This document shows positions 11,450-23,839 of a DNA stretch of 64,000 bases, one piece after another (the first letter of the stretch is position 1; each line of letters starts with the position of its first letter). Source of the stretch: Cryptomeria japonica (lineage: Eukaryota > Streptophyta > Pinopsida > Cupressales > Cupressaceae); contig NC_081409.1 of the NCBI RefSeq assembly GCF_030272615.1, forward strand, positions 910,925,330 through 910,989,329. The letters are read 5' to 3'. The notes beneath the pieces were generated by a model that was not told the DNA's origin, searched no databases, and saw nothing but the letters and a program-made list of their open reading frames with translations. Both the position numbers and the translations under genes were made by a program.

Positions 11450-12059
11450 GTAGGTATGGAGGATGAACATGTATCGATTTCAATGTCATCTCCTTGCTTT
11501 TGAATGATGTATATATATAAGGTAGTCACGATCAAGTGGCACCTTGATCGAACATGTCTTTTAGACATGTCCGACCAAGATGTCACTTGGTCGTGACTTT
11601 TACAACCATCAACCATCAACCGATTCACTCGGTGTCTATGATAACTAATCGGTGCCATTGATAACAGATCGATATAAACATACCAAATAATGAATCGGTA
11701 TCATCGATAATAGATCCATATAGACATACCCGATAATGAATCAGTATCATTGTAAATGATAACAGGTCGATATAAACACACCCGATAATGAATCGGTGTC
11801 AAAGCAAATGTTAACAGATTGATAACTAATAGCATTAGATTGACGCTTACTTTGTTAAGCAAGTTGTCGATCTAATTCATCTTTATCAATGTTAATATTA
11901 TAATCATGATCAATGTTATAATCTGATAAACATATTCAGTTCGGAAAGCATAAATCAGATAATCTAATAGCATAGATGAATAAACCAAAACAGAATAGAG
12001 GAGATTAACGGGTAAGGAAAGTCTTATCTTGCAGAAGCTACTAATGCATTAACACAACA

Positions 12060-12161
12060 TATCACCCAAATCAACTCTCTACAACAAACCAATTCTCTAC
12101 AACATAGGAATATGTTGGCATCAATGACAACAACACATTCCAACAACTCTAATATCCAACA
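12060..12161 (-). repeat. 5' LTR of element A, upstream part
   Basis: This is the remaining start of the A LTR beyond the CAACA duplication. The minus strand starts TGTTGGATATTAGAG and contains TGTCATTGATGCCAACA, a common opening of plant copia LTRs. Its outer end abuts the broken RT of element B. Confidence 0.8.
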
Positions 12162-12162
12162 T

Positions 12163-12857
12163 TAACTGTTGGTTGCAAATTACACAAAGATGATACATGT
12201 CTAGATGTCGATTAGAAGTGCATATCTATGATTGGAGGATTGTCATATCTAATTGCCTCTAGACCAAATATTATGCAGGTCGTATGTTTAGATGCAAGAT
12301 TTTAGACTAATTTGAAGCAATCACATGAACAAAAAATGAAGAGGATTTTTAGAAACCTGAAAGGGACTCGTGATTTTGGTCTTTGGTACAAGAAGCATGG
12401 AGATTTCATGTTGAAAGCATATACAAATGATGATTGGGCTGAAAGCATTGATGACAAGAAAAGTACTAATGGTGGTGCATTCTTTTTGGGAGACAAATTG
12501 GTTTCATGGTTAAGTAAGAAGTAGGACTCGATGTCATTATCTACAACATAAGCAAAATACATTGTGGCAACATCTTGTTGTACTCAATTTATGTGGATGA
12601 AACAGACTCTTAAAGATATCAAACTAGTGTATGACGAAGCCATTCTTATTATGTGTGATAATACCAATGCTATAAACATTTCAAAAAATCTGGTAATGCA
12701 CTCAAGAACAAAACATATCTCAACATGTTATCACTTCTTAAGGGAGAAGGTTGCAGAGAAGGAAGTCAAACTAGAATATATCTCTACAAAAGAACAGGTA
12801 GTAGACATTTTCTGTAAGGTCTTGGCAACTGATACTTTTGAGTATCTCAAACAATAA
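12163..12857 (+). pseudogene. copia RT C-terminus and RNase H (element B)
   Basis: The frame begins within VGCKLHKDD, then SMIGGLSYLIASRPNIM, the conserved C-terminal RT block, with one stop near 12,306. RNase H follows with RIFRNLKGTRDFGLWY, AYTNDDWAES and DDKKSTNGGAFFLGD. A stop near 12,524 separates it from the second half, which has DNTNAINISKN and RTKHISTCYHFLREK. It ends at YISTKEQVVDIFCKVLAT, where the usual Thr-Asp-Ile/Val-Phe-Thr-Lys motif is slightly altered. The terminal stop TAA is at 12,855. Two internal stops show decay. Confidence 0.92.
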
Positions 12858-13143
12858 CTAAGGGTTATTGCCCCTCTTTTTTCTAACTAGATGCATTATA
12901 GTGGTGCATCTTTCCAAGGGGAGATTTAGTGTTTATTCTTTATCTCCTGGATTGATGTTGTTACTACTCTCAGGGAGTGGTGGTATGTGTTGGTCAATAT
13001 TTCATACATCACCCTTTGTCTTTGATGTCAAAGGGGGAGAGAGAGTTGTGAAATTTGGAGAGAAAGTTGTGAGATTTGGAGAGAGAGTTGTGAGATTTAT
13101 GCAAGTATTGATCAAATGTTATTTCAGGTGTTGCTATCAATGA

Positions 13144-13156
13144 TAAAGGGGGAGAT
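13144..13156 (+). other. polypurine tract of element B
   Basis: AAAGGGGGAGAT sits about 290 bp after the RNase H stop and just before the presumed LTR start. It is a canonical copia PPT. Confidence 0.8.
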
Positions 13157-14522
13157 TATTAGAAGTATGAGCTTGTATTGTTGTTGTTGATGTCAAACTT
13201 AGATATCAAGATGGATTTTGGTCCAAATATGCTCTTGGTTGTTGCAGCTATGGTTTGTGTTGCAAATTGAGTTTGGCATTTTTGGTGTTGATTGTGGCAT
13301 TTCAGTTCAAATGGTTATTTTTGTTCTCTGGTAGTAAGTGTGTCTATCATATTGGTCTGGAAAGTCTTCGGTGACCTCTGGATATGTTGCAAATTGTGTT
13401 GTCATTTAGTGGATGTGATTTTATGGCTCGTATAATATTCTCGACATACTTTTGTGATGGTTTCTTTGCTTCGCAAGAGAGATTTGTTGTTTCATGTTTG
13501 TGACATTCAGTTGTGTTATGTTTCAATGTGTCTGATTGAGTTAGCTTGGTTGGATCATATTCCTTTGGTTTGAATATGCATTGGAGGATGTTTTAAGAAG
13601 CTATTATGGGTCTCACCATGGCATGTGGAGATCCGTGTGAGGTATTTTGTATTGAAAGATGCTCTTTGGCCAACTGATTGCTATTTCTACATGTTTCGTT
13701 TAGTGGCGTCTTTGGAGAATGTACTAGCATGTCCAGATCATTGGACTCATCTTAGAAGGATATATTGTGATGTGTTTTGGTCCACTCTTTCTCCTAGAAT
13801 GAACCGCTTTGAGTATTTTTGGTTCTTGTCACTTGTTTTATGTAATAATGCTTATTCTATTTTTGGCTAACCCTCAATTAGGTTTTAAATGAGCTATCTC
13901 ATATTTAAGGAGTACAAATTTATGAGTTGAATGTGTGTTGTATGGATTGTGTGTGAATTGATGAGAAGAGTATGCGAATGATGTGCAAGTAAAATTGAAA
14001 GTGCAAAAGTCAAAGCTTTGAAGGCAATATATTCAATGAGACAGTGTGTTGTGACAATGACGGTTATCAAAGGTGTTTGCCAAGATATTGGTCACTTGAT
14101 CCAATTGTTCAAGGACAATTTCATGTTCAAGAGATCCTTCTCTATTTCAATTCTACTCTTTCCTTTGTTGTTAATTGATAGTGAGTCCTTCGGCAACAAC
14201 TTGTATCTTGCCTTGAAGCAATGAGCCTCGGTTGTGCAAGTCCTTGTATCTTGCCCTAAGGTAGTGTGCCTTAGCCCTACAATCATGTGTTGTTTCTCTT
14301 TAGCAGTGAGCCTAAAACTTTGTAATCATTCGCATTCATATTGTGAGTTAGATTGTCACCATGGTTTTTTGTTTGTTTGGGTTTTCCATGTAAATCTAGT
14401 GTTCATGTGTTGTTGATTTATTTGTTACTGCTATGTTGGTGATGTTTATAAGTATTTTGTTTTAAAGTTCTGGACTAATTCACCCCTCACCCCCCTCTCT
14501 CAGTCTTGCCGTATGTTCAACA
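13157..14522 (+). repeat. 3' LTR of element B
   Basis: It begins TATTAGAAGTATG, where a canonical LTR would start TGTTAG, so the first dinucleotide appears mutated. It ends TATGTTCAACA. Near the end it has the same CTAATTCACCCC block as the LTR of element A. The length of about 1.37 kb is close to the 1.35 kb of the A LTR. The boundary is inferred because no partner LTR is available. Confidence 0.65.
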
Positions 14523-14710
14523 ATATAACCCCTACAAATACAAGAGTATAATATATCCACTTAGAGTAGTATATAACCCCTACAAATACACGTGTATAAT
14601 ATATAATACAATATTACAGTAAACACCCCATTAATGAAAATCCCCAACCTATGTCTCAAGAATATTTAGTATTATAACCCCTACATATACAAGTGTATAA
14701 TATATCCATC
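14523..14710 (+). repeat. three dispersed copies of a 40-bp unit
   Basis: TATAACCCCTACAAATACA followed by GTATAATATAT occurs at about 14,525, 14,571 and 14,674. Each copy is self-complementary in its AT-rich half. The unit directly follows the LTR end of element B. Confidence 0.6.
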
Positions 14711-17700
14711 CCAAGCACCCAATATATAGAACAATTCCAAATCCAAAAATTGCAGTTGATTTCCAATACCATAGGCCAAAACTATACGCAAAATTTGAGC
14801 ACATAAGTGCATAGTCCAAGTTCCTACTCATGAATGTATCTCCCATATAGAATGTAACTCCAAGTCAAGAAATCTACCCACCAAAGTTAGGCACTCAATT
14901 TTAAACTAACCAAACATCTTTGAAGATATTCTTAAGCATCATAAATCGGTTAGAGTCTTGCTTGACTAATGGCAAGCTACTTCCCAAAATAATGGCAGAC
15001 TACTTCTGTCAATGGCGAACTACCTCAACCAAATAGTGTCAAGACTTTTAACAGTGTCAATAACGTTTTAGAATGACAAGAATTTAACAAAGCATCTAAC
15101 TGCTCGACTATATCATGGACAAAAAATAACTTATGCATCGATAATCAGCAAATCAATAAGAAAGCACTCGAATGATTATCTTATTTTTGCAATATGTAGG
15201 AAGATGATTACATTCATTTTATCGCAATCTTTATTCAGATCAATTTGGCTCGATCCTTGTTTGTCTCTTCTGACTTCCTTTCATTCTGCCCAATTCCTCC
15301 CTGAATCGATGTCTCTTCTTGCTAAAGTCATTGTCTCCACTTAATCTGGGTTGTGTCTATTTTAACCGATGAAAAAATAACCCCATATAACCCCACACCA
15401 ATCTGTTCTTCCAGACCCTCAACTCAAATAATCCGTCCTCCTTTCTCCCCGTTCCAAACCATTTTGTTCCACCGTTTCCCGAACACTTGTAACTGATAAT
15501 TGCACAAACCGGTTCTAGCAAAGGGAAAAATGATTGGAGGTGAGAGATCCTAGATCCTCCTCCATCAAACACGGCCAAGGAGATTCCCCCAAATTTAGAA
15601 AACATGTCAAATGAGGAAAAGAGAAGATGTCAACTCCAAACAAGCAGCCAAATTTTAACGAAGAACACAAAACCTAATTAGGGAAAACAAAAAAGAGGGA
15701 TCGATGCTCTTGCATCAACGACTAAGTCTACTTCATAAGTCCCTCCTACATATTATTATGCATCATAAAATTCTTTTACACATCTTATAAATCCATAGAT
15801 GTCCTTATACATTGTGCATGGCATAGATACCCTTACACATCGTAATGCAATAGGCAAGTGGGTAATATGTCATTTCCAAGGATGCTTGAGATTTGTCCCA
15901 AATAGGGCACCCTTTTTCATGTGGCCTCATGTGTACAACATATTACGATATTAAATAAATAAAATGTCTACCCAAATTTGCATTTTGTATAATGCCTAAT
16001 CCTCACATGAAAGAAAACCAAAGTAAGACCATAGTTTAGATCACATGAATTAACACAGAAGGACAATCACCTATTTCAAAACCTATAAGCGGGAACAAAT
16101 TCATATGACATCAACTGTGAGCAAAAATACAACCAAAGGATATTGCATAAGATGAGGGCACCTAAAACTAGAAGTTAATATATAGTTTAAACAATGCATG
16201 GACTATGCCAATAAGTTGAACATGTCTATTGAGGATCAAAAGCATTTAAACAAAAAATTTAAGATAATGTACATTTTTTTCTTGTTATTAATGATTGCAT
16301 GCTTTCACAATCGTAGCATGACATTTGAATTTTAAGTTTGTTTCTTGTTATTAATGATTTCATGTTTTCACAATCGTAACATTACATATGAATTTTAACT
16401 AGATAATTTTCTCTAATTTTTTTAATTTATGGTTTCAAATGTATCTAATAAAAAAAAATCTAGAATATTTTGCAATCTTTATTATGTATTAAAATGAACA
16501 CTTGTGCTGGTTGTTTTCAATTAAAATCACTATATCTTCAATAAAATAGAGTGCTTTGTTTTGCCAATAATGGCATAATGTGATGGTCAAATAGTATGGT
16601 GTGCTTCTTGCTACCAAGGTTCAAACCCCTATAGAAGTGTTGATGTTGAGGGTTTATGTTGAGGATGAGATCCCTGTATGTGACCTCACTAGTTCATAGC
16701 TTTGGTCAAAAGCATTTAGCCTTATGTGTGTGTCTAGAGAGAGAGAGGCAGTGTGTGTGTGTGTTGCTATGCATTAGAAACTCTTCAAGCTATTTTTTTC
16801 TCATGATTTCTTTTTACTTACATATCTGAGATATTTATTTTTAAAAAAATTCAGGCATTTAAAATTTTAATGCAAAATTCTCAAATTGTATCCCTAAACA
16901 CAATTTCACATACTTGATTTTAAGAATAATTCTCATTACTATAATAACAAAGAAAGTATACCACTTCATGAAAAGGACCACAAATAAACTATATATAATT
17001 GAATTGTTCTAATCATTTACTAACTAGAAGAAGTCAGATGACCATCCTCTTTTTGAATTTCCAGTGTTCTTTGTTACCGTTGAAATTGGATTGCATCACC
17101 TTTCAAAACCTTCCACTCTACCGCAAAGCATTAAAAAAAACGAATTATGATGGGAACAAATCATTTGTTGGTAAACATCCGGTATCTGAAAACATAGCAT
17201 GTTCCTTTGGTACAGCAGAATTTTTGAGATGACTCAACATTAGACAATATGCTTTAAATAATCAATAGTTCTCATAATTCCATTTGTATACAAGTCTCAT
17301 TGCAAAACAAAGAAATTGAGCAAACTTCAGATTTGAAATGTACGAGTGAAAGGTGCTAACAGAATCAACCGTGTGATGTTCGCAGATTATTTAACATTAT
17401 TTAACACACATCAATTATAATGCCTTATATTACAGCACACAGGTCGTAAGAAAATAAGTGTATTTGTGGCTTTGAGTATGGTAATCATATATGTATGCAT
17501 TAATTGCACAACATTAAACGACTTTTGTCATGAAATATATTGCTGAACAAATAATCTCATACAATGTAAGACATTTTCTGCCAAAAGTTCTAAAGCACTT
17601 TTAGCTGTGCATGTATACTATTTGTAAAAGGTCACACTGCATTCTCTTTCTACCTTCTAATCTGCTTCGTTGCATTGCATTTAGGCATATTGCATCCATC

Positions 17701-17887
17701 ACTGAATAATTAGACTAGATTAGGATAGCTTTTTGTGGCGTGTTACCTTCATTGCAGGCAAGATCGCCCTTATATAGATGGCTTTATTTTCATTGCGTGT
17801 TATTGACCCTCGTAAGCAAAGCATCCTAGCTTTCATTATCTTGCCTCTTTTGTTTAACCACTACAGACTTGCTAAGTGTTTGACCTA
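14711..17887. other. non-coding stretch
   Basis: I see no convincing gene here. It is AT-rich, with a GA-rich run followed by a GT dinucleotide run at about 16,735-16,765. The right end (about 17,500-17,887) is presumably the 3' untranslated region and downstream flank of the minus-strand host gene. Confidence 0.6.
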
Positions 17888-18005
17888 TTAGTCTTGGACT
17901 GCACGTCTGATAATCAACTTGTAGGTCTCTCCTTGATCTCTCTCCATAAGATGGTCAGCAGACTCTATTCCCAGCCATACAGGTGTAAAAGCTCTGCTGA
18001 ATATC
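17888..18005 (-). other. exon 3 (terminal) of the host gene
   Basis: The acceptor TAATTGCAG is at 18,006-18,014. The first base completes the split codon as ATG, then IFSRAFTPVWLG ... RRAVQD and TAA at 17,888. The phase match and the good acceptor support it; homology to a known C-terminus has not been checked. Confidence 0.6.
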
Positions 18006-21000
18006 CTGCAATTATAGCCTATCATAACAAAATATAGATTTTGAGGGAAGACAAACAGTTACTATCAAATCTCATTTTGAATTTTAAGGATTGCATAGAT
18101 TGAGGAAATGTACAAACAAGTTTCAGTTGAGAAAAAAAATCAGCAAAATAAAAAGGTAAAAATAAAATCTACAAAAACAATAAATCATGAAGGAAAATCT
18201 TGCCAATATCCAATCTGCACAAAGCTATAAGCCATAAATGTCCAGCTCTAATGTCTCAGCAAAAAGTGTTTCTTTTGGTCATGTTTTTAGCAATCCTAAC
18301 GTAACTTGTAAGTTCCTGCTTGTCATGAAACAAAGTCGAATTCATGGGTATAAAGTAACAAAAGATTCATATCATCATGGCATAATAAAATGCATCCCAA
18401 TACATGCTAAGAACCCAATATACACGAGCTCTTAGGTACCTACGTGTATAGTAACAAAATACTAACCTTAGATCCATGTTAGAGAGAAAAATCTGTATTA
18501 AAAGAAAGAAATTTTATAGACATACCTTCCAATGATTTCCAAAACTGACTATAAAAACAACTTGAGAATTGTCTGTGACAAAATCAATAATATCAGAAAA
18601 TGCTTGAATATAGATTATAAATTGTGCTTACATGGTTAAATTATTCTCTTCTACATCGTTCAAGGAATTTTCAGTTGCTCCTTTCTTGATGCAATTTACA
18701 AAATTGGGAGGAAACAGTTGACTATCCAGCTCATTACAATCTTCAACGGTACATTGAAAACTTGGTTGATTCGGACAAAAATTGACATCCCCATTCTCTT
18801 GGTTGGAATTGTCATTCTCCAATAAAGGTAAGATGCAACTAGGAATATGGTTTTCAAGTTCAGTATATGATTGTGAAATACTATCGGAAAATGGCTGAAT
18901 TAAACATCTCTTCTCATTGGGCATGTTCTGTGCAGGCAGAAACCGAGAAGACTTGTCCAATGTAGAATGACCGACCTTTGGCACCTCCCGCATATGCCTA
19001 TTTATATTTTCATAACTTTCATTTGAAACATCCGAAAATATGGATGGTAAACTCCATAAATCTGTGACGCAGGAAATCTGATCTCCATTACAATGAAAAC
19101 TACAATTGGTTTCTGTAGACAATGCTCTTGAAACCGGAGATGGAATATGTACCGGCCTGTGACTTGGAGCAGATATGGGTGAGCAACCTGACGACTGAAT
19201 TCCAGTTGCTTTGGTATCTGAAGGACTGGATCCAACTGCTGCAGAATAGCTTATGACAGATTCTGTAACAGGTCCAAGCAATGATATGGCATCTTGTTGA
19301 TATAAGGAATCTTTATAGGTGATACTTCCAACTGTAACCAGCCTAACTGGAGAAACTTGAGAATCTGGTGAAATAACCCCACATGACACTAAATCGCTAC
19401 ATTTTGATGTAGCTGCTGCTAAAGTAGGTGAAGTGTGCTCAAATGAGCCAAAAGAGATGCTGGTAGAAGGTGAAGATGACAGCGGGACCTGCATTGCAAA
19501 AGAGTTGCTGCTTATTTCAATTGGCTTCTCCTCTTTGAACTTACTTTCCAATGCTGAATTATGAGACATGCAAGAAGATGTTGAAGGTCTTGTACACAGA
19601 TTCTCCCATGATTTTGAGTGGGTTGTCACTTGCGATATCATTTGCAGCTCAACTCCCACCTAAACAAATAGCATTTTCTCAATTAAATTTTGTTTTTTGC
19701 ATGCAAACATGCATCCACAACAATGAGTAAAGAAAACAAGCAGATGCTGATTTGCACAACTGCCACACACGGAAGTTATTAAGGCACCTGCTTGTATTTA
19801 TAATGGTAACAAGAGGTCCTGAAAGCAAGGAAGGAAAAAATACATAATATAAGTGAGCTGTGCATGATTCACATCTCACTTAATTGGTTAAAAGCCATGA
19901 ATAGCAACAGGAATCCACATATGAAAAGAATTAAGTCTCCCATCTACCTTCAATCTGTCAATTTCAGATACTAATTTGACTATTTAATTTCCAGGTTGCT
20001 AACATTGTGGATATAAAAACGAAAAACTAAAGGCAGATGCAACAAAGTGTAAAAATTTTGGAGATGCAAACTACATTCCAGTATAGATAATGCAAACAAA
20101 GAGAAATATGGAATAAAATCATTAAACAACTTACATGTGACTCCAAAGGAGTTATTCTATCCATGCAACCATTTACATGCTTCACTGCCTTGAAATCTCC
20201 ACATTCCTTGCTCCCAGTAAGAAATGTTTTGTTATTACAAGTGACCTCAGGCCTAAGATGAGTTCCTTTGTTCCATATATTTGAACAGGCTGTCCTGTTC
20301 CAAACAGAATTGTTAACCTGCCCACGGTTTAGACTAATTGATCCAGCCGAGCCATTTTCATTAGATGAAGCATCTAGAGAACTATTTATTTTACCTGGCT
20401 TCACACCAGATTTTTCACCACATACCCTTGTTACAGGACTTGAATATGAAGCTGACCTTCCATGAGAGATAATATAATATTTCGCAGGAGCAGAATATTG
20501 GGAGGTGTCAACCTGTGCTGTACCATTTATTGCTCCTTTCCTGGCCTGCCCATTTGTTTTGAACCCTTTTTGCAAAGTTAAATGAAGAGTTTTGGAGTTC
20601 TTCACATTCTTCATGGGCTCTGCAACTGACCATGATGTGCTTTCTAATATCTTTTTTCCCGTTTCCTCATTTTCCTCTAATTTGATCTTCTCCTTTATGC
20701 TTTCTTTTTTATTTTTTAACACTTCCCCATCCTCTACAAGATTACCCTTAGCAGACACCTTTGTCTTCCTATTCTTCACTGCCTGTGGCCTCCTACCTAT
20801 TTCCTTCTCTCTGTCTATTTCCTGCTCCCTCACTGTGACTGCTTCCCTTTCAAACTCTTTCTCAACCTCCAATTTCTGATTCCTTAACTTGCTTCTTTCC
20901 TCAACTAATCTAGCAACCTCTTCTCTCTGCTTTCTCTCTTCTTCCTCAACCATTTCCTTCACTAATCTAGCTTGTCTCTTCTCCTCTGCCTTCCTCTTGG

Positions 21001-21703
21001 CTTTTTCCACCTTCTTCACATGAAAGTCGCACCTATCTTCACTTGTCTGTTTATCTGCCTTTGATCCAGAATTTAAGATTTCATGTTCTCTTAAAAAGTT
21101 CTTCTTCTGCATAATCTTCCAAAACCAGCCAACAATGAACATAGAGAATTCTACAGATTTTACTATAAACATAGCTAAGTCAGAACAAGACTCTCCTGAT
21201 GGACACTTTCCACCCTGAAGTATCCCTCGAAATGTGCCCATGCTACTTCCACAATAATTCTCCATATTTCCTGAACCTGAAATACCAGGATCCAGCTTAG
21301 TTATTTCCAATATAGGCCTCCGTGAAATGTGGCCACAGTATCCACACATGAATCTTCCACTCCCAGGATTTTGATCTCTATATGCTGTTAAGCAATTTCT
21401 GCACTTGCGTATTGCTTCTCTGCGCCACTTGGCTGCCATTTGTGATTCTACTCTTCCTCTCTCTTTCATTAGAGAATTCCGGTGTGCTCTCCAGGCACAA
21501 AGCCACGGAAATATAACTTCATACCATCCAATGCTAATCAAAAGCACCAAAATGCAAGCCAAACGAGAGGATGTTATTTCAAACCTAAGACTTGGGGGCA
21601 GAAATTGTGAAAATGCCCACAATGAGATAAGAGGGATAACCAACCATGTCAGCATGATGACAATGCGCCGTGACAGCCTTGATGTAACACACAATATACA
21701 CAT
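17888..21703 (-). CDS. plant membrane protein with zinc ribbon and coiled coil (NST1-like family), 3 exons
   Basis: The exons are 21,703-20,135, 19,659-18,632 and 18,005-17,888. Together they give 2,715 nt, exactly 905 codons including TAA. The start is the ATG of MCILCVTSRLSRR; an upstream in-frame TTG at 21,757 is not used because plant homologues start at MCILCV. Residues about 13-33 and 44-66 are hydrophobic membrane segments with the family motif FEITSSRLAC between them. A zinc ribbon CRNC...CGYC (CX2CX15CX2C) lies near residues 103-126. A highly charged coiled coil occupies about 215-320, followed by a basic, Ser-rich tail of no recognised fold. The family is annotated in plants as stress-response NST1-like; its biochemical role is not known to me. 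No frameshift or stop is present, so this is the only gene in the window that looks intact. Confidence 0.82.
18632..19659 (-). other. exon 2 of the host gene
   Basis: The acceptor is TTTGTTTAG, and the exon opens GTGGGAGTTGAG in phase 0. It is Ser/Pro/Thr-rich with no motif I can name. The donor GTAAGC starts at 18,631 and leaves a two-base partial codon AT. Without splicing, the frame stops three bases later. Confidence 0.78.
20135..21703 (-). other. exon 1 of the host gene
   Basis: It has 523 complete codons, from MCILCV to PLESH. The donor after codon CAT is GTAAGT (20,134-20,129), a perfect plant donor. Confidence 0.85.
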
Positions 21704-23839
21704 TATCGTCCCTTGTATCCCTTGGCCTGTCCCAACTCCACTATGCCTTGCAAACAAGTATTCAAAGTCTTGCTTGTATCCAAAATTAGATGATAGAAAA
21801 ACCTTCAGTACTGTTCTTGTTTTTTAACCCAAACTTAACTTCTAAGTACTTAATTTTTCAACTTCATATTTTATACCATACTTTCCACTACCTTATTCCA
21901 GGAATTGCAGAGAATTTTGTCATAATCTCACTTTTTTATATAGTCTTTATTGTGATACTTCCAACAATAGCAACTTGGCATTTTGTTGTGCATTTGAAAC
22001 AATATATCTTTGGCCAATCCTAAAGCTGGTGCAAGAAAGTATCGTCGAATTGAAATGAACACATTTTACAAAGAAATGCTGACGCCAAGCTGAAACAAAA
22101 ATCTCAACAGACTTCTTGCATAGAATCAAAAATAAAGAATCCTTCAATCTGGCTTCTCCCGCATATTAAGCTTCCATGCTTTTTAAGCTGGCAGAATGCA
22201 ATCGCAGAATACTACACTCCTTTACCAACCATTATCATCTGTACTGCATATGTGCAAAGAGAATAACTGTCATTGTTAGTATCAAACTCCATGAATAGAC
22301 TTGAGAAGTAAATTTGAATGCAAATTTAACAACTCAAAAGCTAAATAACAAACCATGAACATTGCAAAAAGCTGTGGCAGTATCAGAAGACGTGGCTGAA
22401 TTTCTGGTTACACACTTGATTGAAAAATTGAGGAACTACAAGAGACTAAATATACCAAATAACTAGAAATAAGCCAATGATAACTAATTTATTTGTCAAT
22501 TATGATTTCAAAAATTTGTGAGTCACACAGAGAAGAACAATATTGTCCTTTGTTTGTGATCGTATAAATACAATTATAATACCTGATTTTGGCATAGATA
22601 AAACTTTAAATTTATATACTTTAAATTAGATTATTAATGTGTATTAGAATTTTTCTCAAGCTTTAATATAAATTTGTGTTTAAGGAATTATATATAGATG
22701 TATACTAGATACCAAACTTACATTTCAGATGGTCCGTCCCATCACTGATCAGAGAAACATAGCATCTTCCAATCCATATCAAAGCTTGCAGAACCTGCTA
22801 CAGCTTATGAAATTGTCTATATATAAGGCATATCACTTGTCTTGGATATTTTTCACCTAATTAAGGTTAAGATAACAGAAATTAATAATAATAATAATAA
22901 TAAAAAAGAGAAAAAAAACAGCCATCAGACCACATATAGCCATCGTATGAGAAAGAGAAGTACAAACTCAATTTGTCCACATGATTTGCAACTCCATCAA
23001 TGTCATGGGAAAAACATAGAATTTCCAGGATTAACAGAGAGATACATAATCTAAGGCTCTCATCAGAATGATTCAGAAACTGAAACTTTCCAGTATAGTT
23101 AAACTTTGATGGTATTTAATATATGGAGCAAAGACCAACTGAAAAAACAAAAATGGGTATGGCAGGCCCACCAACTGTGAAGGGGCTGAGGGCCCACTGT
23201 GATAGGGCCAAGAGCTGACTGAAGTCTTGCCAAAAGAAAAACAGTGACAGGAAGGAGAAAAACAGCAAAACGCGGGAGATAAACCCTGCATTACAGTAAC
23301 AGCAAATAGGGTATATAATTGTTTGGGCAAAACCTGTATTTTTAATCTGGAATGCTCACAGCGTTTTGTTAGTTGGAAATATTTATTTTCCAACAAGTCC
23401 TAAATTCTGTCAAAAAAAACTGAAAATAATCTGTAAAACTGAGGTCAAATGGCTTATCATACCAAAGACTCAAAATCTATTATCACTGAAGCACAAAAAA
23501 TAACTGGTCAGAATTTTAATGTTTGGGTTCATAAAATAGTAAAGTACCATTGCTGAGCATTGAGAATATGACAAGATAATCCTTAAAACAAAACAAAAAG
23601 ACACTTAAAATTTTAATGATTTCAATAAACATCACAAGGGAACACTTTAGTTGTTAAAAGTTAAAACTATATTTCTGATGACTTGATCCTTGAAATCTGG
23701 AATGCCAGTTCCACTAGCAACATTGAGAAAGCTTGAATAACAAATAGCAAACCTCAAAAAAGGAAAGAATCCTATATCTAAAAAATCTATTGTTTTCCAC
23801 AAAATTAAGGGAGGTTGGGTCCCTATTCGAGCACCTTCT
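21704..23839. other. upstream flank of the host gene, no gene seen
   Basis: The first part should hold the 5' untranslated region, possibly with an intron, because several AG acceptor-like sites precede the ATG. A TAA microsatellite lies at 22,881-22,903. I see no protein-coding exon or transposon terminus before 23,840. Confidence 0.55.
22881..22903. repeat. (TAA)n microsatellite
   Basis: Seven tandem TAA units lie in otherwise unremarkable AT-rich DNA. Confidence 0.9.

Larger units (their letters stand above)
4748..12054 (-). mobile_element. Ty1/copia retrotransposon C, full span with host-gene capture
   Basis: Two LTRs in the same orientation (4,748-5,463 and 10,558-12,054) bound it. It is flanked by a perfect 5-bp duplication CAACA (4,743-4,747 and 12,055-12,059). 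A primer binding site and a polypurine tract are both present. The right LTR is longer only because it holds solo LTR E: 1,497 minus 782 gives 715, against 716 for the left LTR. The interior keeps gag, protease, a pre-integrase domain and an RNase H tail, but I see no integrase core or RT. A fragment of importin-beta occupies part of the gap. It was therefore probably mobilised in trans. Confidence 0.92.
10558..12054 (-). repeat. 5' LTR of element C, containing solo LTR E
   Basis: It is the same LTR as 4,748-5,463, split by a 777-bp insertion plus a 5-bp duplication at 10,673-11,454. A few substitutions separate the two LTRs, such as CTGCAG against TTGTAG at the insertion point. This suggests a moderately recent insertion. 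Confidence 0.92.
1..12161 (-). mobile_element. Ty1/copia retrotransposon A, 5' portion, interrupted
   Basis: The element reads right to left: 5' LTR (3,504-4,747 continuing at 12,060-12,161), primer binding site, gag, protease, integrase and reverse transcriptase. The 3' end lies outside the window. The LTR has the expected TG...CA ends, in the inverted form TGTTGG...CCAACA. Element C splits the LTR between 4,747 and 12,060. A is itself inserted in the reverse transcriptase of element B at 12,161/12,162. Internal stops show that it is decayed. Confidence 0.9.
12162..14522 (+). mobile_element. Ty1/copia retrotransposon B, 3' portion
   Basis: It keeps the RT C-terminus, RNase H, polypurine tract and 3' LTR in plus orientation. 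Its 5' side was displaced by the insertion of element A and is not in the window. Confidence 0.85.

Noticed and set aside
21704-21757. Upstream start of the host protein at 21,757
   Set aside because: The codon there is TTG, and family members start at MCILCV; the extra 18 residues are probably 5' untranslated region.
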